A DNA stretch of 6,460 bases, from contig JBFLVQ010000560.1 in assembly GCA_040758525.1 (NCBI GenBank), positions 1 through 6,460 of the forward strand. Direction: 5' to 3'. Made by a program: the position numbers and the translations under genes. Origin of the DNA: JBFLVQ01 sp040758525. GTDB lineage: Bacteria > Acidobacteriota > Blastocatellia > Chloracidobacteriales > JADJPF01. A model generated the notes under the pieces. It had not been told where the DNA came from and made no database searches. It saw nothing but the letters and a program-made list of their open reading frames with translations. Positions 1 to 5,786 of this stretch are shown here, piece after piece (the first letter of the stretch is position 1; every line of letters starts with the position of its first letter).

Positions 1-1508
1 TTAAGTACAAATGCTTCTCGTTCATTGAAAAAGTTCTGTGGATAGAACCAAGTATCATCCCAAGAATCAAAATCGGCGCCTGCTGGTCCTCCATGGATCA
101 TAACTACTAATGGATACTTCTTCCCTGACTGGTAGTTGTGAGGATAGTAGAGTATTCCTTCTACCTCTTCGTCGAGCGCCCCTTTCCAGCGTATCACTTC
201 TGTCTTAGCAATGGTCCGCTTCTTAAAATGCTGGTTAATATCAGTAATTTGTGTAGGTGTATCAATGCGCCCATCAACAATCTGGGCACGATACCACTGT
301 GAGGGTAGACTGGCTGTCGAGTAGTTATAGACAATAGTTCTATTATCTTTGCCAACTTTCATAGCAAAGATATTACGTGCCTGCTCACCAGTAAGTACCT
401 CTTTGCGCCAATTACTGCCATCGCGTCGATAATGGGCTGTTACATTACGGGCACCATTTGCCAACAAGGTAACAAACCCATTGTCAGTAATTGCTAGGTC
501 GGATGAGATACCATTCTCCCAATCAAGCTCAATCTGTGTTGATATACCAGCAGCAAGATCAAAGTAGTAGAGTTGATTAATAGTGGCATGGACATACTGA
601 GGATGGGTGGTAAAAGCATTAATAGCATAAAAACCTTTACTATCCTTTGTCCAACGCACTTCTGTTATATTGAATTTCGTTTCTGTAAAGATCGCTCGTG
701 TCTCCCCAGTTTTAAGATTGTGTAAGAATACCGCAGGCTTGACTCTATTATCATAAACAAACCTGAGACTGCGCTCATGAACAGCAACTACATAATTGCC
801 ATCTGGAGAGACTGCGAATAGTTGTATTCTATCGGTATTGTCGGTAAGGCGTTTGATCTTTTTTGTCTTTACAGAAACTTGAAACAACCTTACTGGCGGT
901 GCGTGTGGTTCATCATCAACAACAATAGAGGTATCCTTCTTCTCTTTTATATTGCTCTCGTAATTTGAGTGATCCTCTTGTGCAGAAAAGATGATCGTCT
1001 CAGCATCGACCCATTCATGCTGCTTTACACCACGCTTTAGATCTGTTAGCGCCCAAGGCTCACCACCAAATGGATGCATTAGCCAAAGCTGTGGTTTTGA
1101 TTCATCATCATCTTTACCTTCCTCACCACCACTATCAGACTTAGTCTTGGGTATTTTGCGAGTACTAGTAAAAGCAATCATCTGGCCATCCATAGACCAT
1201 TTTGGTTGTTCATTCTCATCATTGCTGCGTGTTAACTCAATATCCTTTTTTTCTGTAAGGCTTGATAGCATCAGATTGGCAATATACTCACCTTTATCCT
1301 TGTCTGGAGTATTCTTGACCCAAACTACCCAGCGACAATCCGGTGAAATCTGAAAATCGTTAGCCTTTTCTACCATTATCAGATCATCGACAACCCATTT
1401 TGACTTTTCCAATTTAGCATCGCTGACAACCATAGCCATTGATGCCAATTGCGTTAATGAACAATAGAGAAACATTAAAATTAGTAGTGCAATAGCGAAT
1501 CTCTTCAT
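1..1508 (-). CDS. Secreted S9-family (prolyl oligopeptidase-type) peptidase, C-terminus beyond window
   Basis: The frame is open from an ATG at 1508-1506 to the window edge (about 502 residues); the stop lies outside. A GGAG (1519-1522) sits 10 bases before the ATG. Residues 1-25 form a signal peptide (MKRF, a hydrophobic stretch, then S-M-A before a likely cleavage site), so the product is exported. Residues ~45-400 carry TolB/WD-like propeller repeats (ISPDCRWVVWV, PKWSMDGQMIAF, AVSPDGNYVVAV). An acidic, low-complexity loop lies near residues 115-132. The start of the alpha/beta-hydrolase domain is visible: YPLVVMIHGGPAG, with the HGGP oxyanion-side motif at 472-475, then FNEREAFVL, just ahead of the usual NYRGS segment. 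The catalytic Ser, Asp and His lie beyond the window, so activity cannot be judged. Families of this type are usually 640-700 residues and act as oligopeptidases or acylaminoacyl peptidases. The substrate is unknown. Confidence 0.93.
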   Translation of the reverse strand, partial: MKRFAIALLILMFLYCSLTQLASMAMVVSDAKLEKSKWVVDDLIMVEKANDFQISPDCRWVVWVKNTPDKDKGEYIANLMLSSLTEKKDIELTRSNDENEQPKWSMDGQMIAFTSTRKIPKTKSDSGGEEGKDDDESKPQLWLMHPFGGEPWALTDLKRGVKQHEWVDAETIIFSAQEDHSNYESNIKEKKDTSIVVDDEPHAPPVRLFQVSVKTKKIKRLTDNTDRIQLFAVSPDGNYVVAVHERSLRFVYDNRVKPAVFLHNLKTGETRAIFTETKFNITEVRWTKDSKGFYAINAFTTHPQYVHATINQLYYFDLAAGISTQIELDWENGISSDLAITDNGFVTLLANGARNVTAHYRRDGSNWRKEVLTGEQARNIFAMKVGKDNRTIVYNYSTASLPSQWYRAQIVDGRIDTPTQITDINQHFKKRTIAKTEVIRWKGALDEEVEGILYYPHNYQSGKKYPLVVMIHGGPAGADFDSWDDTWFYPQNFFNEREAFVL

Positions 1509-1532
1509 AAAAACAACACTCCAGAATGGCTG

Positions 1533-1585
1533 GCAGCAGTAATGACTTGTAAATGAAAAAGAGTACTACAAGTCACCACTGCTGC
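1533..1585 (-). other. Long imperfect hairpin in the leader of the S9 peptidase gene
   Basis: GCAGCAGT (1533-1540) pairs with ACTGCTGC (1578-1585), and GACTTGTA (1544-1551) pairs with TACAAGTC (1567-1574). The two 8-bp stems are separated by a symmetrical 3x3 internal loop (AAT/ACC), and the apical loop is 15 bases. It lies between the AP2 gene's stop and the ribosome binding site of the S9 gene, both on the minus strand. No T-run follows on either side, so it is not a classic rho-independent terminator. It could be a leader structure, a factor-dependent 3' end for the AP2 transcript, or a protein-binding palindrome. The pairing is seen; the role is inferred. Confidence 0.6.
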
Positions 1586-1622
1586 TCAGGGTTACTAAGG
1601 TATACTAAAATGTGGGAATTTA

Positions 1623-2102
1623 TTAACTGGCTTTATCGTTTTGCACAGCTTTACCGTAAATTTCGCGCTCTTTTGCCCTTCTCAGCCGATAAGCCTTCCA
1701 AAAGGCTTTCTCTTCACCATGTGCATCAATGGATATGGAAGTTCTACGAATCACATTCGGCTCTGGGCTCCAAGTAATCTCATAAGCTTTATGGAGCTTG
1801 ATCTTTCCACTCTTAGTTTTCGTTCTGGTAATGCGCTTGCGTACACCGATTATACCTGTGCGATTACGAGAACTTCGCATTACTACAGGACGATCTGTAG
1901 AGGGTTTACCAAGCTTCTTTTCCACCTTATCACGGAACTGCATCGCTTTAGCTAGTGCTTTGTCATAACCACCATTCTTTTCATCGGCGAAAAATTTCGT
2001 AAATTGTTTGTTTTTAAAAGCCACCCTAACATACCAGCCATGCGTACGTTTGGCTGGCTGATCTATCCTACTGATACCTTTATAACGCCGCTTTGTTTTC
2101 AT
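1623..2102 (-). CDS. Stand-alone bacterial AP2-domain protein with two AP2-like repeats
   Basis: This is a 159-residue basic protein starting at ATG 2102-2100. AAGGAG (2107-2112) lies 4 bases upstream, with a second purine-rich run GGAGGAGAGG just before it. Residues ~8-66 match the bacterial AP2/ERF-like fold: KGISRIDQ, HGWYVRV, FTKFFAD, then the helix GGYDKALAKAMQFRD. Residues ~82-150 look like a second, more diverged copy: TGIIGVRKR, YEITWSPE, TSISIDAHGEEKAFWKAYRLR. AP2 domains bind DNA; in bacteria they are often fused to HNH homing endonucleases or integrases, but no nuclease or recombinase motif is present here. A DNA-binding or regulatory role is inferred from the fold; the target is unknown. 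It lies 114 bases upstream of the S9 gene on the same strand, so co-transcription is possible. Recognition is from residue pattern only. Confidence 0.85.
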   Translation of the reverse strand: MKTKRRYKGISRIDQPAKRTHGWYVRVAFKNKQFTKFFADEKNGGYDKALAKAMQFRDKVEKKLGKPSTDRPVVMRSSRNRTGIIGVRKRITRTKTKSGKIKLHKAYEITWSPEPNVIRRTSISIDAHGEEKAFWKAYRLRRAKEREIYGKAVQNDKAS

Positions 2103-2357
2103 AACTCTCCTTAGTCCTCTCCTCCATTTCTAATATTTGAAAAGTGATTGATAGTTGTTAAGAGAATGTTTGATAGTGTATGACAAGCTTATTATAACTA
2201 CAGAATCCCTAAAAACCCTAGCTAAAATCACCAAGCTGGCAAAACTTGCGCTAAAACAACCTTTCTCTACTACCCTGACGGATCTCTCGTCTGCTATATC
2301 TGGCATCGGGTTTGCCTCTGGAAAACAGTAAACTAGCTTCAGTTTGTGGGAGGAAGT
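2103..2357. other. Intergenic region upstream of the AP2 gene and the dehydrogenase remnant
   Basis: This divergent spacer holds the AP2 gene ribosome binding site at its left end, the candidate promoter at 2170-2198, and GGGAGG at 2348-2353 serving the dehydrogenase remnant at its right end. Between about 2205 and 2345 I see no convincing gene, hairpin or repeat. Confidence 0.6.
2170..2198 (+). promoter_or_regulatory. Candidate sigma70-type promoter (TTGATA-N17-TATAAC)
   Basis: TTGATA (2170-2175) and TATAAC (2193-2198) each match the consensus at five of six positions, with an ideal 17-base spacer. It points towards the decayed dehydrogenase reading frame that starts at 2358, leaving a leader of about 150 bases. 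The same AT-rich stretch reads TATAAT on the minus strand (2196-2191), so it might also contribute to the AP2 gene promoter, although I see no good -35 for that direction. Functional use is inferred. Confidence 0.4.
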
Positions 2358-2522
2358 ATGGTTGCTAGTGCCCTTAACCGCCCCTTAGAGCAATCTTCAC
2401 AAAGACCCTTGCCAAGAAGTCTGACAAAACCTCAAGTAGCTGTTATTACGGACGCTTCGGCAGGAGTGGGTCGCGCCACAGCAAGATTACAGTTCTGGCT
2501 CAAGAGGAGATGGCATCATTAA
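2358..2522 (+). pseudogene. Decayed N-terminus of a short-chain dehydrogenase/reductase (SDR)
   Basis: GGGAGG (2348-2353) precedes ATG 2358 by 4 bases and opens a 54-residue frame ending in TAA at 2520-2522. Residues ~28-43 read VAVITDASAGVGRATA, the NAD(P)-binding start of a classical SDR (strand beta-1 and the TGxxxGxG loop), but the first glycine of the motif is Asp. Similarity then stops abruptly. The next expected SDR segment appears in another frame: KITVLA at 2483-2500 resembles strand beta-2, and RGDGI at 2503-2517 (third frame) resembles the usual ARGxxGL. This fits an out-of-frame deletion of the AxxFAxxG helix end near 2481 plus a second slip. No Tyr-x-x-x-Lys catalytic region remains, because the M50 gene end begins at 2533. 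An intact SDR would be 240-330 residues. The start signals and promoter survive, so a short peptide might still be made. The SDR origin is well supported by the motif; the exact deletion history is inferred. Confidence 0.65.
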
Positions 2523-2532
2523 TTCCTTTCTC

Positions 2533-3732
2533 TTAAGCGGCACGGTCAGTAGTAGAACGATGCTGCGCTTCTGCCTGACCGCGCGCTGTTATTCTTTTAA
2601 CACCGGCCTCGACTCTGTGCGGGGCAAACTCCATACGCATTGTTAACAACCTAACAATATGCTCACGCGATACAATACCAAGCAACCGACCTTCTGATAC
2701 TACTGGTAATTGATTAATCTCCTCTCGACCCATAATCTCTAATATCTGCTCTGCGCTTGCATTGGGCGCAACCCAGTAGACACGATCAAAAGGACGCATC
2801 ACATTAGCAACGGTCAATTGTGACCAACGCGATCGATCAATACCATGTAGATCTCGTGTAGTAATTATTCCTAAAACATGATCTTGCTCAACGACAAGAA
2901 AACAGCGTTGCCCAGTACGTAATAATTGTTCTTCGACAAACTGTTCAAGAGAAAGTTGTCGAGAAACACGCGGACAATCCCTAGTCATTAGATCTGCAGC
3001 TACCACGCCCTGTAATTGGTATTTAAATTCGATCTGTTGCACACTGGCACGGGCAGCATCAAGCAGGAACCAACCGATAAAGGCAAGCCACAACCCACCA
3101 AACCCACCAGCAGGGCTAAAGAAGGTCAAAATACCAGCAAGAATCATTATAATTGCAATCCCTTGTCCAACACGGGCAGCAATACGGGTAGCACGACGTA
3201 CATCGCCTGTCTGCCACCACAATAGACCACGCAATACCCGACCACCATCAAGAGGAAAACCAGGCAATAGATTGAAAATTGCTAAAGCAACATTTACGCT
3301 CGCTAGCCAACCTGTAATGGTGCCAAGGAAGCCATTCAATCCTACTAACAACATTACTAGATAAGCAAGGCCAGCAACTGCTAGACTAGTTAATGGTCCT
3401 ACTACAGCAATCCAGAACTCTTCACTAGGTCGTTTTGCTTCACTCTCGATCTGTGATACACCACCAAAAATAAACAGCGTGATCGAGTTTACTGGTATGC
3501 CATAACGCCTTGCCATTAGAGAATGGGCAAGCTCATGTGCGACTACAGAAGCAAAAAAGAGTGTAGCCGAGATCAAAGCTGCTCCCCAACGTAAGGAGAG
3601 CGGCCAACCCACCTGAACCATAGAAAAGTAAGAGGCGAGCGATAAAGTGACAAGCACAACGATAATAAGCCAGCTAATATGTGCACCAATCTGTATGCCC
3701 CAAATCCGACCCAGTTTTATTGATGATTCCAT
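2533..3732 (-). CDS. Site-2-type zinc metalloprotease (peptidase M50) with C-terminal CBS pair
   Basis: This 399-residue integral membrane protein starts at ATG 3732-3730, with a strong GGAGG (3739-3743) 6 bases upstream. About six hydrophobic segments span residues ~15-228. The zinc-binding HExxH motif is HELAH at 66-70 in the second or third membrane segment, and the third ligand region is NLLPGFPLDGGR at 154-165 (LDGG at 161-164). FxFGGVSQ and GP (GGVSQ 90-94, VGPL 111-114) are also family features. Residues ~243-299 and ~306-366 form two CBS motifs, likely a regulatory module binding an adenosyl ligand. This is the SpoIVFB-like/group III S2P layout, which cleaves membrane-embedded substrates within the bilayer; the substrate cannot be read from sequence. 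All key residues are intact. The C-terminal ~30 residues are polar and unstructured-looking. It is transcribed away from the rhodanese gene. Confidence 0.95.
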   Translation of the reverse strand: MESSIKLGRIWGIQIGAHISWLIIVVLVTLSLASYFSMVQVGWPLSLRWGAALISATLFFASVVAHELAHSLMARRYGIPVNSITLFIFGGVSQIESEAKRPSEEFWIAVVGPLTSLAVAGLAYLVMLLVGLNGFLGTITGWLASVNVALAIFNLLPGFPLDGGRVLRGLLWWQTGDVRRATRIAARVGQGIAIIMILAGILTFFSPAGGFGGLWLAFIGWFLLDAARASVQQIEFKYQLQGVVAADLMTRDCPRVSRQLSLEQFVEEQLLRTGQRCFLVVEQDHVLGIITTRDLHGIDRSRWSQLTVANVMRPFDRVYWVAPNASAEQILEIMGREEINQLPVVSEGRLLGIVSREHIVRLLTMRMEFAPHRVEAGVKRITARGQAEAQHRSTTDRAA

Positions 3733-3907
3733 ATAACACCTCCCTACGCTGACCCTACTCTCAATTCAAATATGCAATCTTAATGCAATCTGAGATCCGC
3801 AATACAAAATCGAGCCCTGCATAATTAAGAGAACTCAACTGGCAGACTGGCATTGCAGTTGCACTCTAAAAAGTACTCAGATAAAAGGGACATAAGGAGA
3901 CTCGATC
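3733..3907. promoter_or_regulatory. Divergent intergenic region with an 11-base tandem repeat
   Basis: This is the shared upstream region of the M50 gene (minus) and the rhodanese gene (plus). It contains ATGCAATCT twice in direct orientation (3772-3780 and 3783-3791), start to start 11 bases, about one helical turn. That is typical of a site for a regulator bound on one face of DNA. The ribosome binding sites lie at the edges: GGAGG at 3739-3743 (minus) and AAGGAG at 3894-3899 (plus). I could not find a well-spaced sigma70 promoter for either gene; TTGCAC (3859-3864) with GATAAA (3880-3885) has only a 15-base gap and is weak. Confidence 0.45.
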
Positions 3908-4267
3908 ATGAGTACATCGAAAACAACCACTGCCAAAGAGATTGAAAAAATCAGTGTAGATGAAGTCAATCAACGGCTTAGTCGTGGAGAATCACTCTAT
4001 TTTCTCGATACACGCAGTCAAGATGCCTGGAGCAAAGCGGATCTGAAAATACCGGAAGCGATCCGTGTACCACCTGACCAAGTGGAGAAGCATTTGGCAG
4101 ATATTCCCCATAATCGCACGATCATTACCTACTGTACCTGACCACATGAAGCTTCTAGCGTCCGTGCGGCGCAGACACTCAAAGATCATGGTATTAAAAA
4201 CATCTATGCGCTTGCTGGAGGTTATGATGCCTGGCGGCAGGCTGGCAATGCAGTAGAACCAAAATAG
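3908..4267 (+). CDS. Rhodanese-like protein, candidate selenoprotein (in-frame TGA at codon 78)
   Basis: The start is ATG 3908, with AAGGAG (3894-3899) 8 bases upstream. The frame runs 77 codons, meets TGA at 4139-4141, then stays open for 41 codons to TAG at 4265-4267. The full product is 119 residues, a normal single-domain rhodanese length. Before the TGA: FLDTRSQDAW (32-41, the rhodanese DxR motif), IPEAIRVP, and strand TIITYCT (71-77). After it: PHEASSVRAAQTLKDHG (79-95) and the C-terminal signature LAGGYDAW (102-109). The TGA falls in the active-site loop, where relatives read YCxCPxExxS; counting back from the following helix, codon 78 aligns with the catalytic cysteine, or with the residue two after it. 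Both sides are intact, no other stop or frameshift occurs, and a SECIS-like hairpin follows. Rhodaneses move sulfur (or selenium) through a loop persulfide. The alternative is a recent Cys-to-stop mutation, leaving a dead 77-residue fragment. I favour selenocysteine moderately. The BON gene follows 28 bases later, probably in the same operon. Confidence 0.72.
4154..4175 (+). promoter_or_regulatory. Candidate bacterial SECIS hairpin just after the in-frame TGA
   Basis: UCU (4154-4156), a bulged A (4157) and GCGUC (4158-4162) pair with GGCGC (4168-4172, one U-G wobble) and AGA (4173-4175), closing the five-base loop CGUGC (4163-4167). The apical loop starts 21 bases after the TGA and has G at its second position. 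Bacterial SECIS elements lie within the coding region right after UGA, with the apical loop at a similar distance (18 bases in E. coli fdhF) and a G among the first loop bases. The base after the TGA is C, a poor termination context. The fit was judged by eye, and short hairpins of this kind also occur by chance. Confidence 0.55.
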
Positions 4268-4295
4268 TAGCCCTGCTATTAATCAGGAGTAAGGC

Positions 4296-4910
4296 ATGAA
4301 AAGAGCAAATAGACTAAGATCAGTATTAAATAGCGTGGGCAGGCCGTTCGGCTTGCAACAACAACGTACAAACTCGACAAGCGAATGGATAAAAATGATC
4401 GTAGGTATAGGTCTAGGCGCCGGCCTGATGTATATCTTTGATCCAGTGCGAGGCGCACGACGTCGTGCCTTAGCACGCGATAAAATTGTGCATCTTGCCA
4501 ATAAAGCGGGCTGTGCACTAAACAAAGTTTCTCGCGATCTGAGTAATCGCGCTTATGGCTTAGTTGCCGAGACACGTTCATTGTTAAGAAAAGAAGATCT
4601 GATAGATGATGTGTTGGTAGCCAGAGTAAGGTCAAAATTGGGTCGTGTCTGTACACACCCAAACTGGATCGAAGTTTACGCTGATCAAGGAAAGATCACG
4701 CTAAAAGGCCAAGTACTCGCTAGCGAAGAGAAAGATCTAATTAAAGCGGTATTTTCCGTAAAGGGAGTGAAAGGAGTGGAAAATTTCCTCACTACCTATC
4801 AACACGAGGAAGAGATTCCCGCTAGACAGTTCCTTAAAAAGCAGACAACAGAGCTACCACAAACAATGGAGAATGAAACACCACAAGTGCGGCGCGCCTC
4901 GGCACGTTAA
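4296..4910 (+). CDS. BON-domain protein with N-terminal membrane anchor
   Basis: This 204-residue protein starts at ATG 4296, with AGGAG (4285-4289) 6 bases upstream and 28 bases after the rhodanese TAG. Residues ~32-48 (IKMIVGIGLGAGLMYIF) form one membrane segment or glycine-rich anchor. It runs into FDPVRGARRRALARDK (48-63), the DPxxGxRRR motif common in YtxH/BON-type envelope proteins. Residues ~65-95 are probably helical. Residues ~102-168 form a BON domain: IDDVLVARVRSKLG, WIEVYADQGKITLKGQVLASEEKDLI, then VKGVKGVENFL. BON domains bind phospholipid or peptidoglycan-associated partners and are linked to osmotic and envelope stress (OsmY, DolP). The C-terminal ~35 residues are polar and likely disordered. 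Topology (cytoplasmic N-terminus or not) is uncertain. A specific job next to a rhodanese is not apparent; such pairs may simply share stress control. Confidence 0.85.
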   Translation: MKRANRLRSVLNSVGRPFGLQQQRTNSTSEWIKMIVGIGLGAGLMYIFDPVRGARRRALARDKIVHLANKAGCALNKVSRDLSNRAYGLVAETRSLLRKEDLIDDVLVARVRSKLGRVCTHPNWIEVYADQGKITLKGQVLASEEKDLIKAVFSVKGVKGVENFLTTYQHEEEIPARQFLKKQTTELPQTMENETPQVRRASAR

Positions 4911-4933
4911 TAGGTTGATTAGCGATTGATTAG

Positions 4934-4969
4934 TAAGTAGTTGCTGCTAACAGGAGCAGCAACTACTTA
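4934..4969. terminator. Perfect 15-bp hairpin downstream of the BON gene
   Basis: TAAGTAGTTGCTGCT (4934-4948) and AGCAGCAACTACTTA (4955-4969) are exact inverted complements around the six-base loop AACAGG, starting 24 bases after the BON stop codon. The stem is strong but is followed by TATACATTG rather than a T-run. It probably marks the 3' end of the rhodanese-BON transcript by blocking exonucleases or as a weak terminator. The position and pairing are seen; the function is inferred. Confidence 0.65.
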
Positions 4970-5036
4970 TATACATTGAAGCGACATAATTACATGACCC
5001 ACCTAGCAAAGCAGTAAAAATCCGCTCTATACCCGA

Positions 5037-5064
5037 TTTACATTAATTCAATACTAATTATGAT
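5037..5064 (+). promoter_or_regulatory. Candidate sigma70-type promoter for the CBS-pair gene (TTTACA-N16-TATGAT)
   Basis: TTTACA (5037-5042) and TATGAT (5059-5064) each match the consensus at five of six positions, with a 16-base spacer. This predicts a start of transcription near 5071 and a leader of about 50 bases before ATG 5120. The -10 box overlaps an upstream in-frame ATG (5060), which argues against that codon as the translation start. Confidence 0.5.
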
Positions 5065-5119
5065 CAGTGGTACCCTCGCTATACTAGTCTTTATGATAAA
5101 TAACAGAAAGGAAGCCAAT

Positions 5120-5596
5120 ATGAAAAAAGTTCAAGACGTCATGACCAGAAATGTCAAACCTTGTTGGATCAACGACAATTTGGCCAGAGCGGCAGCGATA
5201 ATGTGGGAAAACGATTGCGGCGTGGTGCCAGTTGTCAATGATAATGGAAACGTAATTGGCATGATCACGGATCGAGACATCTGCATGGCGGTAGCCTTGA
5301 AGAACTCTGCACCAACCGAGATAATCGTCTCAGATATTATGTCTACCAATGTTCATGCCTGCTCCCTCAATGATGACGTTAAGGACGCCCTTAAAACTAT
5401 GCAGAATGCTAGGGTACGTCGTATCCCTGTAGTAGGAGACGATGGTAGATTGCAGGGAATTTTGTCGTTAAATGACATCATTCTACAAGCTGAAGAGACG
5501 CGAGGTAGAGGAGTCAGCGATATTCCTTATGAAAATATCGTAAATACGCTGAAAACCATTTGTGAGCATCGCGCTTCAAAAGCGGCCGTAGCCTGA
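5120..5596 (+). CDS. Stand-alone CBS-pair protein
   Basis: The protein has 158 residues from ATG 5120. An in-frame ATG at 5060 exists, but I chose 5120 because AAGGAAG (5108-5114) lies 5 bases before it, the protein then begins directly with the usual MKKVQDVMTRNV, and 5060 falls inside a candidate promoter. Residues ~4-60 form CBS1 (VMTRNV, CGVVPVVNDNGNVIGMITDRDI) and ~70-126 form CBS2 (VSDIMSTNV, VRRIPVVGDDGRLQGILSLNDI). The C-terminus is a short helix and tail (127-158). CBS pairs form a Bateman module that binds adenine nucleotides or S-adenosylmethionine and acts as an energy or redox sensor; free-standing forms modulate partner enzymes. No effector domain is fused, so the partner is unknown. 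It is probably its own transcription unit, between the hairpin at 4934-4969 and the terminator at 5717-5758. Confidence 0.9.
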   Translation: MKKVQDVMTRNVKPCWINDNLARAAAIMWENDCGVVPVVNDNGNVIGMITDRDICMAVALKNSAPTEIIVSDIMSTNVHACSLNDDVKDALKTMQNARVRRIPVVGDDGRLQGILSLNDIILQAEETRGRGVSDIPYENIVNTLKTICEHRASKAAVA

Positions 5597-5716
5597 AATA
5601 AAACCTAAAATTAAATATTTGCTAGTTTATTCAGGTTTGTCCAAGAGCGGTCTCTATTACTGTTACTTATTAGCGCAGCAGTACTGTTAGGCGTGTTTAA
5701 AATCTCCTATTAGGAA

Positions 5717-5758
5717 AAGAGTTGGCAAGACATTACTGTCTTTTCAACTCTTCTTTTT
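5717..5758. terminator. Rho-independent terminator, shared by convergent genes
   Basis: AAGAGTTG (5717-5724) pairs with CAACTCTT (5745-5752), and AAGACA (5727-5732) pairs with TGTCTT (5737-5742), separated by a GC/TT internal mismatch; the loop is TTAC. CTTTTT follows on the plus strand, ending the CBS-pair transcript. On the minus strand the stem is followed by TTTTCCTA, so it may also stop transcription from the ABC ATPase gene, whose stop codon is about 30 bases away. Confidence 0.85.
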
Positions 5759-5786
5759 ATCTCTAATAATCAGAGACCATCCACTA

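Noticed and set aside
991..1353. Plus-strand 120-codon frame inside the S9 peptidase gene.
   Set aside because: Low-complexity Ser/Leu-rich antisense of a clearly coding region with signal peptide and propeller motifs.
2176..2331. A 51-codon open frame (GTG start) in the AP2-SDR spacer ending near GIGFASGKQ-TAA.
   Set aside because: It has no ribosome binding site, no recognisable motif, and overlaps a candidate promoter; most likely chance.
4139..4141. TGA read as tryptophan under an alternative genetic code.
   Set aside because: Tryptophans in all genes here are TGG, the CBS-pair gene ends in TGA with no conserved continuation, and homologues have Cys rather than Trp at this site.
4279..4662. 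Minus-strand open frames opposite the BON gene.
   Set aside because: They are antisense shadows: no domain content, and the plus strand has a well-supported gene with a good ribosome binding site.
5060..5119. A 20-codon N-terminal extension of the CBS-pair protein from ATG 5060.
   Set aside because: There is no ribosome binding site before it, it overlaps a -10 box, and the family normally starts at the MKKVQDVM-like segment.
5592..5635. CCTGAAATAAA and TTTATTCAGG inverted repeat spanning the CBS-pair stop codon.
   Set aside because: It has a bulge, a long AT-rich loop and competing pairings, and the better terminator lies at 5717-5758.
5658..5689. TACTGTTA direct repeats 24 bases apart.
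   Set aside because: Only two short copies in AT-rich non-coding DNA; not distinguishable from chance.
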